Source of the DNA: a virus
DNA: 37,709 bases
Virus record (IMG/VR): IMGVR_UViG_3300042889_000966
Coordinates: 1-37,709 of that record
Strand: one strand, 5' to 3'
The notes beneath the pieces were generated by a model that saw only the letters and a program-made list of their open reading frames with translations, did no database searches and was not told where the DNA came from. The position numbers and the translations under genes were made by a program. Below, piece after piece: positions 27,247 through 35,029 of the stretch. How positions within the stretch are numbered: position 1 is the stretch's first letter; each line of letters opens with the position of its first letter.

Positions 27247-28020
27247 ATGTCAAATTCAATAGCACTATTGGGATTACCCGGCTTATATCAAAACTGGCTT
27301 ATGTCAGCATTGGATAAAGATTCTCAATTAACGGTAATTGCAGAACGTAACTTTAAATATCAGGGTTCAAATTTTGACTGGTATTATTATCAACAAGATT
27401 TAAAATCAGAATCTTATAATCATGTTATAAATTTATATGTTGAAGAAGAAAATTTTATTTGGTTCTTGTATAATTTTTTAGAAAAGACCTGCGAAATAGG
27501 TATAATGGTTGACGATTTACTTAATTCCTTGTATACTAAAGGTGTAGGTACTATCGCATTTGATCAGTTAGTAAAACATTTTACAAGTAGTTACAATATC
27601 ACTAGTGAATCTTCTGAAGACTACTGTAAAAATGCTGCCATCGAATATTTTTATTTTTTGCTAATAGAAAAAAATGCAGAATTTAAAATTATCGCCGCAC
27701 GTACCAATGATCAGTATATTAATATTGAATATGACGATTTTAATGATGTTGACGTATTGGTAGATAAATTAAAGCGGTTACCAGTATTTAATCTAAAACA
27801 TTTTTTAAAATGCTACAAGAAATTAAATGAAACAAATATGCGATTTTTAAAGCACAAGGAAGAATTTAAAAATAAAACTGAAAATTTTGATATCTTGGAA
27901 ACTGCGTATCTAGGATACCTAATAACATCGCAATCTGGCGAACAACTAGATTGGTTTAATAGTAATTTGCGAAATACCAAGATCAACGAATACTTAAAAG
28001 GCGCAAATAAAATTGTTTAA
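27247..28020 (+). CDS. Hypothetical protein, possible diverged sulfotransferase-like fold
   Basis: This 257-residue protein starts at ATG 27247 without an obvious Shine-Dalgarno. The N-terminus IALLGLPGLYQNWLMSAL resembles a strand, loop and helix similar in layout to the protein at 25083-25775, and INIEYDDFNDVDVLVDKLKR resembles the late Y-(E/D)-D segment. The middle is rich in aromatic residues and not recognised. The DNA is very AT-rich: hand counts of two sample 60-base lines gave 17-25% G+C, against 37% in a line of gp46 just downstream. It overlaps the gp46 start by 8 bases. Confidence 0.5.
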   Translation: MSNSIALLGLPGLYQNWLMSALDKDSQLTVIAERNFKYQGSNFDWYYYQQDLKSESYNHVINLYVEEENFIWFLYNFLEKTCEIGIMVDDLLNSLYTKGVGTIAFDQLVKHFTSSYNITSESSEDYCKNAAIEYFYFLLIEKNAEFKIIAARTNDQYINIEYDDFNDVDVLVDKLKRLPVFNLKHFLKCYKKLNETNMRFLKHKEEFKNKTENFDILETAYLGYLITSQSGEQLDWFNSNLRNTKINEYLKGANKIV

Positions 28021-29785
28021 AATAAAATATCTAACCGTTAAGAACTTCATGAGCGTGGGTAATTCGACTCAGGCTGTTAATTTTGATCGCAAGGACTTGA
28101 CCTTAGTTCTAGGTGAAAATATTGACCTAGGCGGTGATGATACAGGTGCACGTAATGGTACAGGTAAAACTACAATTATTAATGCTCTGAGCTATGCCTT
28201 ATATGGAACAGCACTGACTAACATACGTAAAGATAATTTAGTTAATAAGACTAACACTAAAGCCATGCTGGTCACTATCGACTTTGAAGTCAATGGTGTT
28301 GACTATAAGATTGAACGTGGACGTAAACCCAATGTATTAAAATTCTACATAGGTGAACAGGAACAAGAAGCCAAAGACGACAACAGTCAGGGCGACAGTC
28401 GTGAAACACAACAAGAAATTGAACGTTTATTGGGCATGAGGCATGAGATGTTCAAGCACGTGGTGGCTCTGAATACATACACAGAACCATTTCTAGCATT
28501 AAAGCCAAATGATCAGCGTGCTATAATCGAGCAACTGTTGGGTATTACTTTATTGAGTGAGAAAGCAGAACTACTCAAAGAGCAAAGTAAGGCTACAAAG
28601 GACGCCATACAACAGGAAGAAGCCAACATCAAGGCAGTGTCTGATGCCAATAAGCGTATTGAAGAACAAATTGAAGCTACACAGCGTAGACAAATGCTTT
28701 GGTTAACTAAACGCAAGGATGATGTTGCTAAATTACAGACAGCGTTAGATGAATTACTTAAATTAGATATCGATGCAGAGATTTTCGCACACAAAGAATT
28801 ATCGGTATACAATCAAAAGCGTAAAGATATTACAGATTTAGACAAAGCCATAGCACGTAGTGAGCAGGATCTATCTCGTGAAGTCAAGGGCATTGCTAAC
28901 TTAACTGGTGACATCGCTATCTTGCGTGAACATAAATGTAATACCTGTGGACAAGATTTACATGATAATAAACATGAAGAGTTACTAGCCGTTAAAGAAA
29001 GCAAACTTAAAGATGCAGAAACACAGCAAGGAGTCCATGCTGGAGATTTAGAAGCATTGATCTTAGTCAAACAAGGATTAGGTGAGCTTGGATCTATGCC
29101 TAAGACATTCTATGACAATGAAAGTCTTGCCGTTCAACATCGTAGCAGTATCGCCAGCATACAAGAACAGATCACCAGCAAGACCGTAGAAGAAGATCCC
29201 TACACTGAACAGATCGCAGATATGAAGGCCACTGCACTTGCTGAGATTGATTATACTAAGATGAATGAACTTAGTCGTGTTAAAGATCATCAAGAATTCC
29301 TATACAAACTATTAACAAATAAAGATTCTTATATCCGTAAGAGAATCATCGATCAAAATCTGAGCTACTTGAACGCCAGACTGAGCCAATATCTTGACCG
29401 TATTGGCTTACCCCATACCGTGGTGTTTATGAATGACCTGAGTGTAAACATCACTGAACTAGGACGTGAACTAGACTTTGATAATTTGTCAAGAGGTGAG
29501 CGCAATAGACTTATACTTTCACTGTCATGGAGCTTCCGTGATGTGTGGGAAAGTTTATATCAACCTATTAACTTGTTATTCATTGATGAATTGATTGATT
29601 CGGGCATGGATGCGTCGGGTGTAGAGAATGCCATGGCTATTCTTAAGAAGATGAGCCGTGATGCACACAAATCAATTTGGTTAGTATCACATAGAGATGA
29701 GCTAGGTGGTCGTGTAAATAATGTATTAACCGTTGTCAAAGAAAACGGCTTTACTAGTTACAATACCGATGTTGAGATTATCTAA
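28013..29785 (+). CDS. gp46: Recombination endonuclease subunit gp46 (Rad50-like ATPase)
   Basis: This 590-residue SMC/Rad50-type ATPase is close to T4 gp46 (560). The P-loop is GARNGTGKTT at residues 45-54. A long heptad-like coiled coil follows, with the zinc hook CNTC (Cys309, Cys312) at its turn. The ABC signature LSRGER lies near residue 492, Walker B LLFIDELID near 523, the D-loop SGMD just after, and the His switch in LVSHRDE. It partners with gp47 in DNA end processing. The start is TTG 28013 with AAAAGG about 11 bases upstream; an in-frame stop lies at 27995, so no longer N-terminus is possible. It ends TAATG, overlapping the next gene. Confidence 0.93.
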   Translation: MFKIKYLTVKNFMSVGNSTQAVNFDRKDLTLVLGENIDLGGDDTGARNGTGKTTIINALSYALYGTALTNIRKDNLVNKTNTKAMLVTIDFEVNGVDYKIERGRKPNVLKFYIGEQEQEAKDDNSQGDSRETQQEIERLLGMRHEMFKHVVALNTYTEPFLALKPNDQRAIIEQLLGITLLSEKAELLKEQSKATKDAIQQEEANIKAVSDANKRIEEQIEATQRRQMLWLTKRKDDVAKLQTALDELLKLDIDAEIFAHKELSVYNQKRKDITDLDKAIARSEQDLSREVKGIANLTGDIAILREHKCNTCGQDLHDNKHEELLAVKESKLKDAETQQGVHAGDLEALILVKQGLGELGSMPKTFYDNESLAVQHRSSIASIQEQITSKTVEEDPYTEQIADMKATALAEIDYTKMNELSRVKDHQEFLYKLLTNKDSYIRKRIIDQNLSYLNARLSQYLDRIGLPHTVVFMNDLSVNITELGRELDFDNLSRGERNRLILSLSWSFRDVWESLYQPINLLFIDELIDSGMDASGVENAMAILKKMSRDAHKSIWLVSHRDELGGRVNNVLTVVKENGFTSYNTDVEII

Positions 29786-30894
29786 TGTTTGACTATTCTG
29801 TTATTGATGAATATCAAATTGAAATTACAACCAATTGTAACGCAGCTTGCCCGCAGTGTCCTCGCAACATCAATGGTGGTAAGGTTAATCCGCATTTACC
29901 TGTAGTTTATTTAGATCGGCAGACTATTGATCATGCTTTTCCTGTAGAACTAGTTAGTAGATTACGACAAGTATTTTTTTGTGGCAGTTATGGTGATCCC
30001 ATTGCACACCCTGACTTCTTAGACATACTTAGAGATTTCCGTAATAAGAGTCCTACTGTATGGTTGTATTTACATACCAATGGTGGTATACGCAGTCCCG
30101 AGTGGTGGGCAGAATTAGCTATTATACTAAACGGATATGGTAAAATAGATTTTGGTATCGATGGATTAGAAGATACCAATCATTTATATAGACGCAATGT
30201 CGGTTGGAATAAAGTTATGGCTAATACCCGTGCATTTATATCGGCAGGTGGGAAGGCACAGTGGAACTATATTGTATTTCGTCACAATGAGCATCAAGTC
30301 GAGCAAGCTAAACAGTTAAGTCGAGATATGGGATTTGAATCGTTCTTGCCTCGTAACACAGGTAGATTTTTTAATCACGCCCTAGTAGAAGAAATGACTG
30401 TGTGGCCTGCACCCGGATATACATTAGAACCACCAGTTAATCCACAATATAAAAATCGTTCAATGATTAGGTTGACAGAACTTAAGAACGAGTACAATAA
30501 TATAAAAGACTACTTTGATTCTACAGAAATACGTTGTGATGCATTGTTAGGAAAGAAAGTAGCAATAACAGGTGAAGGACTGGTCATGCCGTGTAACTTC
30601 TTTACACATAATCTATATGATAAGAGATTTCATGACGCAGATACCTTACCCGGACACAATGAATTAAGTAATGTAAATGGTAAAAATCAAATACAAGAAT
30701 TAATTAAACAATATGGTCGCAACAATTTAGATATACACTTTAATTCATTGCAAGATATATTTGCTAATGGATTTTGGCAACATATCGTTGATAGTTGGAG
30801 CAAAGATTTAGACAATGGTAGGATATTTGAGTGCGCCATGACTTGTGGTAGTAAATTATCCAAGGTATGGGATCAAGGGGGCAGTATAAGATGA
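29785..30894 (+). CDS. Radical SAM protein, twitch/SPASM type
   Basis: This 369-residue protein is coupled to gp46 by a one-base overlap (TAATG). CNAACPQC (Cys18, Cys22, Cys25) is the CX3CX2C cluster site. FCGSYGDPIAHPD takes the place of the GGEP SAM-binding motif, followed by LHTNGG and IDGLEDTNHLYR. The C-terminal part has conserved cysteines (IRCDALLG, GLVMPCNFF, FECAMTCGS) that probably hold an auxiliary iron-sulfur cluster. Phage proteins of this kind are common in aquatic T4-like genomes, but their substrate is not known to me. It resembles the protein at 31475-32365 along most of its length, implying a duplication. Confidence 0.87.
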   Translation: MFDYSVIDEYQIEITTNCNAACPQCPRNINGGKVNPHLPVVYLDRQTIDHAFPVELVSRLRQVFFCGSYGDPIAHPDFLDILRDFRNKSPTVWLYLHTNGGIRSPEWWAELAIILNGYGKIDFGIDGLEDTNHLYRRNVGWNKVMANTRAFISAGGKAQWNYIVFRHNEHQVEQAKQLSRDMGFESFLPRNTGRFFNHALVEEMTVWPAPGYTLEPPVNPQYKNRSMIRLTELKNEYNNIKDYFDSTEIRCDALLGKKVAITGEGLVMPCNFFTHNLYDKRFHDADTLPGHNELSNVNGKNQIQELIKQYGRNNLDIHFNSLQDIFANGFWQHIVDSWSKDLDNGRIFECAMTCGSKLSKVWDQGGSIR

Positions 30895-31475
30895 AAATGC
30901 TAGTAACAGGTGGTAATCGTGGACTAGGATTAACTTTGGTTAATCATTTTTCTGCAGATTCTATAAGTCGTGTAGATGGATTAGATATTACTAAAGATAC
31001 CAAAGCAATAGCAGAAAAATCATTAGACTATGATGTGTTTATTAACAATGCTTTTGATGGACCACCGCAAGAAGAATGGGCTAACTTTGGACAAGTACAG
31101 GTATTACATGATGTCTATACGGCATGGAAAACTAATAACAAAAAAGGATATATAATTAACATTGGCAGTGTTGGTGAGCGCACTATTATTGCTCCAGAAC
31201 CTAGTTTTGAAACCTATCGTGTTGCTAAAGCCGCACTAAAACATGCTAGCCTACAGTCAAGCCGAGCATTCAAGGATAATTTAGTACAGTTTAAAACTAC
31301 ATTGTTGACCTTAGATCGTCTAGATACAGAACTTACAAGAAGTCGTGCCAGCTGGACTGGCAACGGAGTCGATTGTAATAATGTTTGCGATCAAATCGCA
31401 ATGATTTTGTCTTTAAATTCTAATTCTTGTATTGAAGAAATAGTGACCTCTGTTAATTTTAACTTTAGTAATTAA
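30891..31475 (+). CDS. Short-chain dehydrogenase/reductase
   Basis: This 194-residue protein starts at ATG 30891, which overlaps the previous stop (ATGA) and has AAGGGGG about 9 bases upstream; an in-frame ATG at 30867 lacks such a site. TGGNRGLG is the Rossmann TGxxxGxG nucleotide site, FINNAF is the NNA motif, INIGSV supplies the catalytic Ser, and YRVAK is the YxxxK pair. All core SDR motifs are present, so it is probably an active NAD(P)-dependent oxidoreductase of sugars or other alcohols. At 194 residues it is shorter than the usual 250, lacking much of the C-terminal substrate region. It sits between two related radical SAM genes. Confidence 0.85.
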   Translation: MKMLVTGGNRGLGLTLVNHFSADSISRVDGLDITKDTKAIAEKSLDYDVFINNAFDGPPQEEWANFGQVQVLHDVYTAWKTNNKKGYIINIGSVGERTIIAPEPSFETYRVAKAALKHASLQSSRAFKDNLVQFKTTLLTLDRLDTELTRSRASWTGNGVDCNNVCDQIAMILSLNSNSCIEEIVTSVNFNFSN

Positions 31476-32365
31476 TGTTAAAACTAAATGATCAAAAAAT
31501 TCAAGTTCTACATTTAGAGCCCACTGATGCCTGTAATGCTGCGTGCCCGCAGTGTTTACGAGAAACAGATATAACGTTTGATAAAAATGATCTACATCAT
31601 CTAACTGTAGAACAAATTAAGTCTATCGTTGATGTGGATACTATTAAAAATTTAAATAAGATGTTTATGTGTGGTACCTATGGTGATCCCGCGGCGGGTA
31701 AACATACATTAGAAATTTATAGATATTTTCGTAGTATAAATCCCACAATAACATTAGGTATGAATACCAATGGCGGGCTGCGTAATACAAGTTGGTGGCA
31801 AGAACTAGCTGACCTATTAAATCAACCTAGAGATTATGTAGTGTTTAGTATTGATGGGCTCGAAGATACTAATCATATCTACAGAGTAAATGTTAAATGG
31901 ACTAAAGTTTTAGAAAATACCCAAGCATTTATTCGTGCCGGTGGAATTGCACATTGGGAAATGTTGGTATTTGAACACAATCAACATCAGATTGACTTAG
32001 CACAACAGACAGCAAAAGATATGGGATTTAAATGGTTTCGTGCTAAAGTTAGTAAAAGATTTAAAACACACCCTATAGAATTTTTAAAGCCACCGGTAGC
32101 ATGGAAGGACCCAAATGTAAATGAAGGAGAGATTGACTGTCAGGCGATTAAAGAATCTAGTCTTTATATATCAGCCAAGGGTATAATATATCCTTGTTGC
32201 TGGTTGGGTCCAAGTGAGAATTCTATCGATAAGTTTGATAGTATACAAAAATCTTGGGCTAGTACTGCGCCAAATAATATTTGTGTAGCAACCTGCACTA
32301 AAAATGTTTTTGGAACTAGTTTCACTAATCAATGGCAAAGAGAAGTAGAATTTCAATTTGCATAG
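31475..32365 (+). CDS. Radical SAM protein, twitch/SPASM type, paralogue
   Basis: This 296-residue protein begins at ATG 31475, one base inside the SDR stop (TAATG). The cluster site is CNAACPQC (Cys20, Cys24, Cys27). MCGTYGDPAAG, MNTNGG and IDGLEDTNHIYRVN closely match the protein at 29785-30894. The C-terminus has IDCQAIK, GIIYPCCW and CVATC, candidates for an auxiliary cluster. It is about 70 residues shorter than its paralogue, mainly in the C-terminal half. The pair flanking an SDR suggests they act on the same or successive substrates; this is inference. Confidence 0.87.
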   Translation: MLKLNDQKIQVLHLEPTDACNAACPQCLRETDITFDKNDLHHLTVEQIKSIVDVDTIKNLNKMFMCGTYGDPAAGKHTLEIYRYFRSINPTITLGMNTNGGLRNTSWWQELADLLNQPRDYVVFSIDGLEDTNHIYRVNVKWTKVLENTQAFIRAGGIAHWEMLVFEHNQHQIDLAQQTAKDMGFKWFRAKVSKRFKTHPIEFLKPPVAWKDPNVNEGEIDCQAIKESSLYISAKGIIYPCCWLGPSENSIDKFDSIQKSWASTAPNNICVATCTKNVFGTSFTNQWQREVEFQFA

Positions 32366-32410
32366 TAGATAAAATAAATTAAACTATATAAGATATAGAA
32401 GGAGAAAAAC

Positions 32411-32608
32411 ATGGCAGGTGGAGCAACAGCAAGAGTACATCCAGGTAAAAGGAAAGCTAACCCAATGTTAACACGTAATGGTAAAACCAGACTGGGCCCA
32501 TTGAATGTCGCACAATTAACAGCGATGTTAGATAAAACACAACGTAAGAAAGATAAAGCAAAACTCTCTAGAGAAATCGCTAGGAAACAAGCAAGATTAG
32601 CAGTATAA
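32411..32608 (+). CDS. Small basic protein of unknown function
   Basis: This 65-residue protein has AGAAGGAG 6 bases before ATG 32411. It is strongly basic (for example KTQRKKDKAKLSREIARKQ), with an N-terminal half rich in Gly, Arg and Pro and a C-terminal charged helix. The composition suggests nucleic-acid binding or packing of a virion or host component, but no family is recognised. It is followed 22 bases later by another small helical protein with a similar ribosome site. Confidence 0.65.
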   Translation: MAGGATARVHPGKRKANPMLTRNGKTRLGPLNVAQLTAMLDKTQRKKDKAKLSREIARKQARLAV

Positions 32609-32629
32609 TTTTAAAAAGGAAAAGTAAAC

Positions 32630-32815
32630 ATGGCAATTCATGATGATATTTTAGCAGCAGTTGAACTATACAAAGCAGAATCAGAAAAATTTGAAGGCAA
32701 GGGAGTTAAAGCTTCAGCGGCACGTGCTCGTGGCGCATTAGGTGATCTAGCTAAATTAGCAAAAGCCAGACGTGCAGAAATCCAAGAGAAGAAAAACGCA
32801 CTAGGTTCTAAATAA
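32630..32815 (+). CDS. Small Ala/Lys-rich helical protein
   Basis: This 61-residue protein has AAAGGAAAAG 6-8 bases before ATG 32630, almost the same leader as the gp55-like gene. The sequence is helical and rich in Ala, Lys and Glu (KASAARARGALGDLAKLAKA), somewhat histone H1-like in composition. No family is recognised. The strong ribosome site suggests high expression. Confidence 0.65.
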   Translation: MAIHDDILAAVELYKAESEKFEGKGVKASAARARGALGDLAKLAKARRAEIQEKKNALGSK

Positions 32816-32823
32816 ATATCTCT

Positions 32824-33258
32824 ATGTCATATGATTATCCTTGGACTTATCTCGGTAAAACTTTTGAGTCTGAGGATATCGCTGACAACTATGGTTTTAT
32901 CTACAGAATAACAAATACCACAAATGGCTTTGATTATATAGGCCGCAAATATTTTACTACCATCAAAAAGAGACCACCTCTAAAAGGCAAGAAAAACAAG
33001 CGCAGGGAAACAGTTGAGACTGATTGGAAAGACTATTGGGGTTCATCTGCTAGACTAGTTGAAGATATGGCTAGGCTAGGAAAAGACAAGTTTACACGTG
33101 AGATCATACATTTATGTAAGAGCCGCGGTGAAACAAACTACATGGAAGCGTACTATCAATTTAAAGAAGGCGTGCTGTTGAAAGAAAACAACTACAACGG
33201 TATCATACAAATTAAACTTGGTAAGAATTCCGTTAAAGACATAAAATTTACAAAATAG
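32824..33258 (+). CDS. GIY-YIG-like nuclease (putative)
   Basis: In this 144-residue protein GFIY at residues 24-27 and YIGRK at 38-42 match the two-strand GIY-YIG core, with Arg41 as the usual basic residue and Glu103 or Glu108 (GETNYMEAYY) as the likely metal-binding acid. A basic insert (PPLKGKKNKRRE) follows the core. YWGSSARL resembles a segment of Seg-type phage homing nucleases. It could be a homing endonuclease or a junction- or lesion-cutting enzyme; no DNA-binding C-terminal domain is visible. The start ATG 32824 comes 8 bases after the previous stop with no clear Shine-Dalgarno. Confidence 0.6.
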   Translation: MSYDYPWTYLGKTFESEDIADNYGFIYRITNTTNGFDYIGRKYFTTIKKRPPLKGKKNKRRETVETDWKDYWGSSARLVEDMARLGKDKFTREIIHLCKSRGETNYMEAYYQFKEGVLLKENNYNGIIQIKLGKNSVKDIKFTK

Positions 33259-33267
33259 GAAATAACG

Positions 33268-34650
33268 TTGAATGAATATGTTGTAATCGCAGCGATACCG
33301 TATGTTGATACTCCAACAGCCCCAATGGCAGCCCCTGCGGTATTAAAAGCATGTTTAGAAAAGAATAATATATCTTCTATTGCATTAGATCTCAATATAG
33401 AAGTGTTAGTTAAAACTAAAAATCATCCGTTGACAAAACAATTGGAGGATTTTTATTATCATGAAATTATTCATGATGAAGCCGTTGAATATATTAGTCA
33501 AATATTACATTACTGTGCTAATAGGATACTAACTAATAATCCTACTATAATAGGACTTAGCTTATTAACCTATGAATGCCAAACTTTTACTGTTTGGCTA
33601 TGTGTACTATTGCGTGAATTAGCACCCAACTGTAAAATTATTATAGGTGGACCGGGAACAAAATATGAAATAAGTTCCGATGATTCTATCTTTAAAGAGA
33701 AATTAAAAAGTGAAAATCTAATAGATGCTTATATCACTGGAGATGGTGATCAAAGTTTTGTAGAGTATATAAAAGGCAATTTATCCTATCCGGGAATTAA
33801 TTCTGAAATATGGGATCAAAAAATAGTTTTAGATGAGTTACCCATACCCGACTATTCAGATTATAATTTTTTCTGGTATAGCCGTCCATTTATACCGATT
33901 GTTGATGCAAAAGGATGTGTTAGACGTTGTGAATTTTGTGATGTGATTGAATTTTGGAATAAGTTCAGATATCGATCAGCTAATAGCCTTTTTTTAGAAA
34001 TGTTAGAACAACACAAAAAATATAAAATTAAAAATTTTGATTTTAGAAGTAGTATTAGCAACGGAAATCTTAAAGAGTTTACTCAATTAATAGAGTTGAT
34101 AGTAGACTATAATAAAGATAAATGTAGACCAGAACAATTTTCATGGAATGCCTCATTTATTATCAGACCTGCAAAACACCACCCAGAAAGTTTATGGGAG
34201 AATATAAGTGCATCTAATGGTACACTAGCATTGGGAGTAGAGAGTGTAATACCTACAGTCAGATCAGAATTAGGTAAAAATTTTTCAAATGAAGATATTG
34301 ATTATCATCTTGAAATGGCTAAAAAATATAATGTCAAACTAAACATTATGATTATCACGGGATATACCACAGAAACACTAGAAGATTATGAGTATACAAA
34401 GCAGTGGTTTAAAGATAGAAAACAATATGCAATAAATCCAGTGGCTAGACTATTTTTAAATAAATTAGTAATATTACCTAATACTGCATTAAATAAAAAA
34501 AGTAAAGAATTGGGTATTATTAATATAGAAAGTGGCTCACAATGGGTCAATGTCAAATCTAAGATCAGCCTAGAGCAACGAAATCAGTATCACAGTGAAC
34601 TTGTTAAATTATGTCAAGAGGAATGCGGTTTTAATTTTGATGCTTACTAA
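33268..34650 (+). CDS. Radical SAM protein with cobalamin-binding-like N-terminal domain
   Basis: This 460-residue protein starts at TTG 33268, with AGGAA about 7 bases upstream. The N-terminal 170 residues look like a B12-binding Rossmann domain (VVIAAIPYVDTPTAPMA, IIGLSLLTYE, IIIGGPG, YITGDGDQ), but no DxHxxG cobalamin-ligand motif is seen. The core has CVRRCEFC (Cys217, Cys221, Cys224) and later LALGVES and LNIMIITGYTTET, typical of the B12-type radical SAM group. Such enzymes methylate or rearrange unactivated carbons in lipids, peptides or nucleotides. The substrate here is unknown. The gene is AT-rich, like the other cassette members. Confidence 0.85.
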   Translation: MNEYVVIAAIPYVDTPTAPMAAPAVLKACLEKNNISSIALDLNIEVLVKTKNHPLTKQLEDFYYHEIIHDEAVEYISQILHYCANRILTNNPTIIGLSLLTYECQTFTVWLCVLLRELAPNCKIIIGGPGTKYEISSDDSIFKEKLKSENLIDAYITGDGDQSFVEYIKGNLSYPGINSEIWDQKIVLDELPIPDYSDYNFFWYSRPFIPIVDAKGCVRRCEFCDVIEFWNKFRYRSANSLFLEMLEQHKKYKIKNFDFRSSISNGNLKEFTQLIELIVDYNKDKCRPEQFSWNASFIIRPAKHHPESLWENISASNGTLALGVESVIPTVRSELGKNFSNEDIDYHLEMAKKYNVKLNIMIITGYTTETLEDYEYTKQWFKDRKQYAINPVARLFLNKLVILPNTALNKKSKELGIINIESGSQWVNVKSKISLEQRNQYHSELVKLCQEECGFNFDAY

Positions 34651-35029
34651 TATTAAATTATTATTAGAAATTGGTTCAGACAGTACTAGAATAATCGTAT
34701 CTGACAGACATAAAAATGTTTTACAAACAATATACAATGTACAAGAAGTATTAATAGAAAATAAAATTGAATTCCCAAACACACTTACACTAGCAATAGA
34801 CAATCCCACAGGCACATTTATAAAATTAAAAGATTTGTGGCTAGGAGGTATAAAATTACCTAAAAATGTTTTATACCAAATTGGCAACTTTACTGATACT
34901 AAATCAAACTCAACTTACACAACGTATTGGACAACTTCTGGCACAGCAACTATTAATTTTCACAGCAACGACTTTATTCAATATCATTTAATATACGGTA
35001 ACAAATTAAGAGCCCTTTTGCAGACATAG
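34640..35029 (+). CDS. Hypothetical beta-rich protein
   Basis: This 129-residue protein has its ATG at 34640, overlapping the radical SAM stop by 11 bases. It is predicted to be mostly strands, with IKLLLEIGSDSTRIIVSDR at the start, LWLGGIKLPKNVLY in the middle and a Ser/Thr/Asn-rich C-terminal half. The pattern is compatible with a small beta-sandwich such as a binding module, but no family is recognised. It is the last protein gene before the structured RNA candidate. Confidence 0.6.
   Translation: MLTNIKLLLEIGSDSTRIIVSDRHKNVLQTIYNVQEVLIENKIEFPNTLTLAIDNPTGTFIKLKDLWLGGIKLPKNVLYQIGNFTDTKSNSTYTTYWTTSGTATINFHSNDFIQYHLIYGNKLRALLQT

Noticed and set aside
32604-32609. TATAAT before the second small basic gene as a -10 element
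   Set aside because: It overlaps the end of the upstream gene and no -35-like sequence is found at 16-18 bases.
32811-32818. AATAAATA before the GIY-YIG-like gene as a late promoter
   Set aside because: It overlaps the stop codon of the preceding gene and lies 5 bases from the ATG. In AT-rich DNA a 7-of-8 match here is weak.
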